This document shows, piece by piece, positions 59,404 to 64,000 of a stretch of 64,000 bases of DNA (the stretch's first letter is position 1; each line of letters starts with the position of its first letter). Below the pieces are notes generated by a model, which saw only the letters and a program-made list of their open reading frames with translations, was not told the DNA's origin and did no database searches. The DNA lies in contig NZ_WQPL01000024.1 of the NCBI RefSeq assembly GCF_018785245.1, positions 1-64,000 on the forward strand, given 5' to 3'. This stretch comes from Collinsella aerofaciens. Lineage in GTDB: Bacteria; Actinomycetota; Coriobacteriia; Coriobacteriales; Coriobacteriaceae. The position numbers and the translations under genes were made by a program.

Positions 59404-59422
59404 GGCTTCCATATCCTGCCGT
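59404..59422. repeat. Duplicate of the 3' end of tal
   Basis: GGCTTCCATATCCTGCCGT matches the end of tal (59248-59266) at 18 of 19 bases. In frame both read ...A-L-G-F-H-I-L-P, and the second copy has TGG where tal has TAA. Confidence 0.75.
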
Positions 59423-59424
59423 GG

Positions 59425-59639
59425 GCAAAGGTACCCCCGCCTGCGCCGTGCAAAATTGAGAGTATTCAGCAAGGTAAAGGCTTTACCAGCTAGATAAAGC
59501 ACGGAACGGCCCCCGTTTTGGCTCTGACGACGCTAAAACGGGGGCTGTTTTTTGCTTTTTCGTCTCTGAGGGGCATCCGGAACGGTGGAATTTGCAGAAT
59601 ACTCGCGATTTTGCACATCGCTACAGGGGGTACCTTTGC
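59425..59639. repeat. 215-bp element with 48-bp inverted ends
   Basis: The ends begin GCAAAGGTACCCCC and continue through TGCAAAAT and GAGTATTC on both sides (59425-59472 and 59592-59639, 39 of 48 positions match). A terminator hairpin sits in the middle. The arm is related to the element at 35792-35992. Confidence 0.7.
59505..59552. terminator. Terminator inside the 215-bp element
   Basis: GCCCCCGTTTT and AAAACGGGGGC pair around a 15-nt loop, followed by TGTTTTTTG. It can end transcripts from tal on the plus strand. Confidence 0.75.
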
Positions 59640-59648
59640 TTTGGCGGT

Positions 59649-61796
59649 TTACTTGCCCTGCACCATGGTGAGCGAGATCTTCTTGCGGTCGCGATCGACC
59701 TTTTCGACCCACACCTTGACCGTGTCACCGACGCGCACGACGTCGCTGGGGTGCTTGACAAAGCGGTTGGCCAGCTTAGAGATATGTACGAGGCCGTCCT
59801 GGTGCACTCCCACGTCGACGAAGGCGCCAAAGTCGACAACGTTGCGCACCGTGCCCTTGAGCTCCATGCCGGGCTCCAGGTCGTCGATGGAAAGCGCCGA
59901 GCGGCTAAAGACCACCTCGGGCGCGTCATCGCGCGGGTCGCGGCCGGGCTTCTTGAGCTCGTTGACAATGTCGATGAGCGTGAGGGTGCCGCAGTTCAGA
60001 TCGCTAGCCAGCGTTGAGATGCTGCCCAGACGGCGCTCGATGTCGGGCACGCCGCCGCGGCTGAGCTCGCTGGCTTTAACGCCGGCGCGTTCCAGGACGG
60101 ACGTGGCCACCTCGTAGCTCTCGGGGTGGACGCTCGTCGCGTCGAGCGGGTTCTTGCCGCCGCTGATGCGCAGGAAGCCCGCGGCGTTGAGGTATGCCTT
60201 GGGTCCTAGTTTGGGGACCTTCTTAAGCTGGCGGCGATCGGTAAAGGCACCGTTTTCCTCGCGGTAGGCCACGATGTTTTTGGCCACGCTCGGCGTGATG
60301 CCCGATACGTATCCCAGCAGGCTTGCGCTCGCGGTATTCACGTCGACGCCCACGCGGTTGACGACGTCCTCCACCACATGGCCCAGGGTGCGCGAAAGCT
60401 CGGCCTGGTCAAGGTCGTGCTGGTACTGGCCAACGCCGATGGACTGGGGCGGGATCTTGACGAGCTCTGCCAGCGGGTCCTGTAGACGGCGGCCCAGGCT
60501 CATGGCGCCACGCACGGTGACGTCCAGGTCGGGATACTCCTGGCTGGCGAGCTCGGAGGCGGAGTACACCGACGCGCCGGCCTCATTGACGATGGTGTAG
60601 CGAAGGCTGGGCGCCTGCTCGGCAATGAACTCCGAGACGACTTCCTCGGTCTCGCGGCTGGCGGTGCCGTTGCCGATGACGATGGTGTTGACGCCATCCT
60701 TCTTGACGAGGCGGGCGAGCTCGCGCTTGGTGCCGGCGACGTCGTGGCGCGGCTTGGTGGGGTAGACCACGCCGTGGTCGAGCAGCTTGCCGGTTTCGTC
60801 CATGACGGCGACCTTGCAACCGGTGCGGTAGCCCGGATCGAGTGCGAGCACGCGGGCGCCGCGCACGGGGCGCGCCGAGAGCAGGCCCTCGAGATTCTTG
60901 GCAAAGACATTGATGGCCTCGGTCTGAGCGCGAACGGTGAGTTTGGCGCGGGCCTCGCGCTCCAGCGAGGGAGCCATGAGGCGCTTGTAGCCGTCGGCGA
61001 TAGCGGCGTCAAAGACGGGCGCGAAGACGCCCTGGCGACGTGGCCAGCGGCTGCCGAGGCGCGCCGTGGCGGCAGCGCCGTCGACGTTCACGCGCACGCG
61101 GAGCTTGCCTTCGCGCTCACCGCGGTCGATAGCCAGCACGCGGTGGTTGGGTATACGGCGCAGCGGCTCATCATAGCTGTAGTACGGCTCGTAGGGGGTC
61201 TTCTCGGCGGGGTCGGTGGCCTCGACGACGATGTCGGCGGTGTTTTGCGTAAAGGCGCGCAGGTCGGCGACGTTCTCGGGGTCTTCGGCTACCGTCTCGG
61301 CCACGATGTCGGCGGCGCCGGCGAGCGCCTTCTCGGGTGTGTCGAAGCCGGCCTCCTCGTTGACGTATGCCGCGGCGGCGTCGAGCGCGCTGCCCTTGGC
61401 CGAGGCCTGCATGATGATCATGTTGGCGAGCGGCTCCAGACCTGCCTCGCGGGCCTTCTGCGCGCGGGTCATGCGCTTTTTGCGGTAGGGCTTGTAGAGG
61501 TCCTCGACACGCTGGAGCTGCGTGGCCTCGCGAATTTGCTGTTCGAGTTCGGGCGTGAGCTTGCCCTGGGCGTCGATGAGCAGAATGACGTCCTCTTTGC
61601 GCTGCTCAAGATTGCGCAGGTAGGACAGGCGCTCGTCGAGGGCGCGCAGGGCGACGTCGTCCATGCCGCCCGTGGCTTCCTTGCGGTAGCGTGAGATAAA
61701 GGGAATGGTGTTGCCCTCGTCGATGAGCTTGACGGCTGCCTCGATGTTGTCAGCCTTAAGGTCGAGCTCGCGGGCGAGCTGGGCGATAAGATCCAT
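59649..61796 (-). CDS. tex: RNA-binding transcription accessory protein Tex
   Basis: A 715-aa nucleic-acid-binding protein, an Spt6-like factor. The N-terminal helix-turn-helix part reads DEGNTIPFISRYRKEATGGM. A YqgF-like RNase H fold (ALDPGYRTGCKVAV, VIGNGTASRETEE) and a helix-hairpin-helix pair (VNRVGVDVNTASASLLGYVS, PKLGPKAYLNAAGFLRI) follow. The C-terminal S1 domain reads GMELKGTVRNVVDFGAFVDV then GVHQDGLVHISKL. The ATG at 61796 follows AAGGAGTCCC; the frame is open to 61883 without a ribosome site. It stands alone. Confidence 0.94.
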   Translation of the reverse strand: MDLIAQLARELDLKADNIEAAVKLIDEGNTIPFISRYRKEATGGMDDVALRALDERLSYLRNLEQRKEDVILLIDAQGKLTPELEQQIREATQLQRVEDLYKPYRKKRMTRAQKAREAGLEPLANMIIMQASAKGSALDAAAAYVNEEAGFDTPEKALAGAADIVAETVAEDPENVADLRAFTQNTADIVVEATDPAEKTPYEPYYSYDEPLRRIPNHRVLAIDRGEREGKLRVRVNVDGAAATARLGSRWPRRQGVFAPVFDAAIADGYKRLMAPSLEREARAKLTVRAQTEAINVFAKNLEGLLSARPVRGARVLALDPGYRTGCKVAVMDETGKLLDHGVVYPTKPRHDVAGTKRELARLVKKDGVNTIVIGNGTASRETEEVVSEFIAEQAPSLRYTIVNEAGASVYSASELASQEYPDLDVTVRGAMSLGRRLQDPLAELVKIPPQSIGVGQYQHDLDQAELSRTLGHVVEDVVNRVGVDVNTASASLLGYVSGITPSVAKNIVAYREENGAFTDRRQLKKVPKLGPKAYLNAAGFLRISGGKNPLDATSVHPESYEVATSVLERAGVKASELSRGGVPDIERRLGSISTLASDLNCGTLTLIDIVNELKKPGRDPRDDAPEVVFSRSALSIDDLEPGMELKGTVRNVVDFGAFVDVGVHQDGLVHISKLANRFVKHPSDVVRVGDTVKVWVEKVDRDRKKISLTMVQGK

Positions 61797-61877
61797 GGGA
61801 CTCCTTGCGTTTAAGGTGCGTTTGCAGCACAGAGCTACCAAGGATACCACCCGTCCCAAAAGACTGTTTTGGGGCCG

Positions 61878-62039
61878 CGCCACGAAAACGGCCTATCTAC
61901 TACGTTTAACCCGTATGGGTCGACCATTCCCCGGTTTTCCGAGAATACGCAAGCTGTCTACCTGCGGTTTTAATTTCGCGAAATTCGGCATGGTTGAGGG
62001 CGATCGGTTAAGCGTAGTAGATAGGCCCATTTCGTGGCG
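61878..62039 (+). repeat. MITE-like 160-bp element, copy B
   Basis: Inverted ends of 33 bp match at 30 positions (61878-61910 and 62007-62039, opening CGCCACGAAAACGGCCTATC). The centre carries GCAAGCTGTCTACCTGCGGT. It is the same element as 39508-39668, opposite in orientation. It lies in the 411-bp gap upstream of tex. Confidence 0.8.
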
Positions 62040-62103
62040 AACGAATCAAGCCGAGGTGCAAAATAGCCCCCGCCCCAGAAAAATCGTCGGCAAGGTAGCA
62101 AAA

Positions 62104-62137
62104 TGCCCCGCGGGCAGGAGGCTGCTCGCGGGGCAAA
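62104..62137 (-). terminator. Terminator of the Gfo/Idh/MocA gene
   Basis: On the minus strand TGCCCCGCG and CGCGGGGCA pair, extended by an AGCAG/CTGC stem, followed by TTTTGC. The remaining 62138-62207 bases hold nothing further. Confidence 0.75.
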
Positions 62138-62207
62138 GAAGAGGGGCTTGTTGGTGACGGACCGAAGGGTTCGGCATGGGGTTTCTGCCGCGGTCGCTCT
62201 TAAGGCA

Positions 62208-63248
62208 TTACAGCTCGACGAGCTGGCCGGTCTCGGCGGCCTCCTTGATAGCGTTGAGAAGCGTGAGCGTCTTAACGTTGTCGGCGGGGGTCACGACGGG
62301 CTCGACCTCGCGGCGGACGACCTTCACAAAGTGCTTGAGCTGCATCTTGTGCGGCAGCGCCGGGTCCACAGCCGGAATCTCCATCTGCAGCGGCTTGTGC
62401 CAGTTGGAGGCGCCGTCGTAGGAGAACTGGTGCAGGCGGGGCAGCGACAGGGCGCCCTTAGTGCCGCCGATAAAGTAGGCGTCGGCGTCGAAGGGGCGGT
62501 ACTGCGGGTCCTCGCGAGCGGTTGCCTCCCAGTTCCAGGGGCTGGCGGTGGCGTCGGAGATGGTCATGCTTGCGAGCGCGCCATCGGCAAAACGGACGTT
62601 GACCACGGCGGAGTCCTCGGTCTCAAAACCGCGGGCGGCGCTGGACTGCATGCCCTGGACGGCAACGGGCTCGCCCAGCAGGTAGCGGAGCAGGTCGACG
62701 TCGTGCACCAGGTTGACCAGGATCGGGCCGGCACCCTTCTTGCGGCGCCACTCGACATCGAAGTACTCGTCATTCTTATAGATCATGTAGTGGAAGCTCG
62801 ACACGGTGAGCTTGCCCAGCTCGCCGGCCTCGATGATCTCCTTGGCCTTGTTGACGAAGGGATTGTGGCGACGGTGCTGGCCCACGAGCACGGGCACGCC
62901 GGCGGTCTCGGCCTCGGCGGCGAAGGCCTGGGCATCCTCCAGGTCGTTGGAGATCGGCTTTTCGACCAACGGCACGATGTTGCGCTTGATGGCCTCGCGG
63001 GCAACGCCCAGGTGCAGGTCGTTGGGCGTGGCGATGATGACGGCCTCGGGCTTGACCTCGTCCATCATCTGGGCGGGATCGGTGAAGAACGGCACGCCGG
63101 CGGCCTCGGCCGTGGCGCGGGCGCCCTCAAAGGCGTCGGCGATGGCGACGAGCTCGGCCTCGGGCTCCTCGGTGACAAAGCGGATGTGGTTGCGGCCCAT
63201 GGCGCCGGCGCCGATAACGGCAATGCGGACGGGGTTGAGTTCAGACAT
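62208..63248 (-). CDS. Gfo/Idh/MocA-family oxidoreductase
   Basis: A 346-aa NAD(P)-dependent dehydrogenase of the glucose-fructose oxidoreductase family, typical of inositol or sugar oxidation. The Rossmann fold shows IAVIGAGAMGRNHIRFV, the EKPISND motif carries the catalytic lysine near 97 (EKP), and ADAFEGARATAEAAGVPFFT precedes it. VNLVHDVDLLRYLLGEPVAV lies in the C-terminal substrate domain. The ATG at 63248 follows AAGGAGTCGAA. Next to it is an MFS transporter on the same strand, so a substrate import-plus-oxidation pair is plausible. The substrate is unknown. Confidence 0.9.
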   Translation of the reverse strand: MSELNPVRIAVIGAGAMGRNHIRFVTEEPEAELVAIADAFEGARATAEAAGVPFFTDPAQMMDEVKPEAVIIATPNDLHLGVAREAIKRNIVPLVEKPISNDLEDAQAFAAEAETAGVPVLVGQHRRHNPFVNKAKEIIEAGELGKLTVSSFHYMIYKNDEYFDVEWRRKKGAGPILVNLVHDVDLLRYLLGEPVAVQGMQSSAARGFETEDSAVVNVRFADGALASMTISDATASPWNWEATAREDPQYRPFDADAYFIGGTKGALSLPRLHQFSYDGASNWHKPLQMEIPAVDPALPHKMQLKHFVKVVRREVEPVVTPADNVKTLTLLNAIKEAAETGQLVEL

Positions 63249-63277
63249 TTCGACTCCTTAATACTGGTGACCGGTGG

Positions 63278-63310
63278 AATGCGACAGAGGGGCTGTCCCT
63301 TTGTCACATT
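63278..63310. repeat. TGTGACA-GGGACAG palindrome, copy 3
   Basis: AATGCGACAGAGGGGCTGTC is followed by CCTTTGTCACATT, its near complement. It lies in the 70-bp gap between the MFS gene and the Gfo/Idh gene. Confidence 0.7.
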
Positions 63311-63318
63311 GGCAATTA

Positions 63319-64000
63319 CTAGGCGGACTTCTTCTTGCTGTCAGAGACCATCATGTAGACGGTGAGCACGACGGCGATGGCGGCGATCACGATGGCGCCG
63401 TAGAAGGACTGCTGGTAGGCGGCGCTGCCGGCCTCGGCGTGATACAGCACGGCGGTGATGGGCTGGCTGATCCAGGTGGAGGCGGCGTAACCCAAAAACA
63501 TGATGCCGTAGTTGACGCCGATGTTGCTGGTGCCGAAGGCGCCACCGGTGAGCGGCGGGTAGATGACGAGCAGGGCGCCAAAGCTAAAGCCGAGCAGGGC
63601 GAGCGCCACAAAGAACATGCTCTGCGTAAAGCTCATCGACATGATGACGAGCGCGACGATGGTGACGACAAGGCTGATGAGCAGCGACTTATAGGCGCCG
63701 AGCTTGTCGATGATCTGGCCAAAGGACAGACGACCGACCAGGTTGGCGCAGGTGTTGACGGAGACGACCACACCGCCGAGGGCGACGGCCGCGGCACTCG
63801 TGGGGTCGGCGAAGAGCTGGACGGCGGCGATGGAGGCAACCTTGCCCACGAGCAGGGTGCCCGCGGTGGCGGCAAAGGCGAAGGTGACGATGAGGACCCA
63901 GAAGCGCGGGGTCTTGACCATCTCGCCCGGGGTGAGGTCACCGAAGGTGCCGGCATGCGCGCCGCCCTTGGGGGCCTCGAAGCCCTCGGGCAGCCAACCG
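63319..64000 (-). CDS. MFS transporter, oxalate/formate-antiporter-like (partial, 5' end outside)
   Basis: The C-terminal 226 residues of a major facilitator transporter, with six hydrophobic helices (TAGTLLVGKVASIAAVQLF, GGVVVSVNTCANLVGRLSFG, LISLVVTIVALVIMSMSF, FFVALALLGFSFGALLVIYP and more). GRLSFGQIIDKLGAYKSLLI has the loop 2-3-like motif, and the end KKKSA is cytoplasmic. PEGFEAPKGGAHAGTFGDLT in the central loop is a mark of OFA-group transporters, although the group's substrates vary. The frame is open through base 64000. The start is missing. Confidence 0.82.
   Translation of the reverse strand, partial: GWLPEGFEAPKGGAHAGTFGDLTPGEMVKTPRFWVLIVTFAFAATAGTLLVGKVASIAAVQLFADPTSAAAVALGGVVVSVNTCANLVGRLSFGQIIDKLGAYKSLLISLVVTIVALVIMSMSFTQSMFFVALALLGFSFGALLVIYPPLTGGAFGTSNIGVNYGIMFLGYAASTWISQPITAVLYHAEAGSAAYQQSFYGAIVIAAIAVVLTVYMMVSDSKKKSA

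Overview
This is 64 kb of a high-GC (about 60 %) chromosome with no phage, plasmid, CRISPR or rRNA content. Gene content suggests a gut actinobacterium of the class Coriobacteriia, most likely Collinsella or a close relative. The pointers are a tilS-hpt-ftsH block, an EF-G2-like translation factor, paired heterodimeric ABC exporters, an LPxTG-type coiled-coil surface protein, LarE, RlmD with a basic N-terminal tail, and many short intergenic palindromes. The assignment rests on reading the sequence, not on a database search.

Layout. 1-6.7 kb: a small tail-anchored protein, Hsp20, a metallo-beta-lactamase-fold hydrolase, then tilS-hpt-ftsH. 6.8-13.1 kb: an aminotransferase, a PHP phosphatase, rlmD, and an amino-acid ABC transporter operon (lipoprotein, permease, ATPase). 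13.3-18.6 kb: an EF-G-like factor with eroded GTPase motifs, a secreted EndA-type nuclease, and a ModD/NadC-like phosphoribosyltransferase convergent with larE. 18.7-27.6 kb: a HAD phosphatase, a LacI regulator, glmS bracketed by inverted copies of a 37-bp repeat, a GntR regulator divergent from a YeiH exporter, a regulator with a decayed sigma-54-type AAA+ domain, a membrane protein and a nitroreductase. 27.9-36.7 kb: a conserved 96-aa protein, a MarR-controlled heterodimeric ABC exporter, cysE, a DedA protein, ilvE and lemA. 36.8-41.3 kb: a TetR regulator, tRNA-Ser(UGA), a TadA-glycerate kinase fusion, a dense cluster of palindromic repeats, SRP RNA and a sortase-type surface protein. 41.5-49.9 kb: a second heterodimeric ABC exporter, a flavodoxin-like protein, a 62-bp-period repeat array, an LtaS-like sulfatase and a second nitroreductase. 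50-54.8 kb: a potassium module made of Kup, a 64-aa membrane peptide, a truncated KdpD-like kinase and a KdpE-like regulator. 54.9-64 kb: RlmKL, a HAD phosphatase, transaldolase, Tex, a Gfo/Idh/MocA oxidoreductase and the 3' part of an MFS transporter.

How the genes work together. Most of the window is housekeeping: translation and RNA modification (tilS, rlmD, tadA, rlmKL, tRNA-Ser, SRP RNA, EF-G2, Tex), proteostasis (hsp20, ftsH), cell-wall precursor supply (glmS), amino-acid supply (ABC transporter, cysE, ilvE, aminotransferase) and ion or drug transport. The parts that stand out are the TadA-glycerate kinase fusion inside a tRNA-Ser/tadA/SRP RNA arrangement that resembles Firmicutes, the Kup gene wired to a KdpDE-like pair in place of KdpFABC, a MarR operator duplicated over its own promoter, a palindrome shared by two amino-acid loci, and at least six families of intergenic inverted-repeat elements (160-bp MITE-like, 215-bp, 46-bp units at a 62-bp period, and GGGACAG palindromes).
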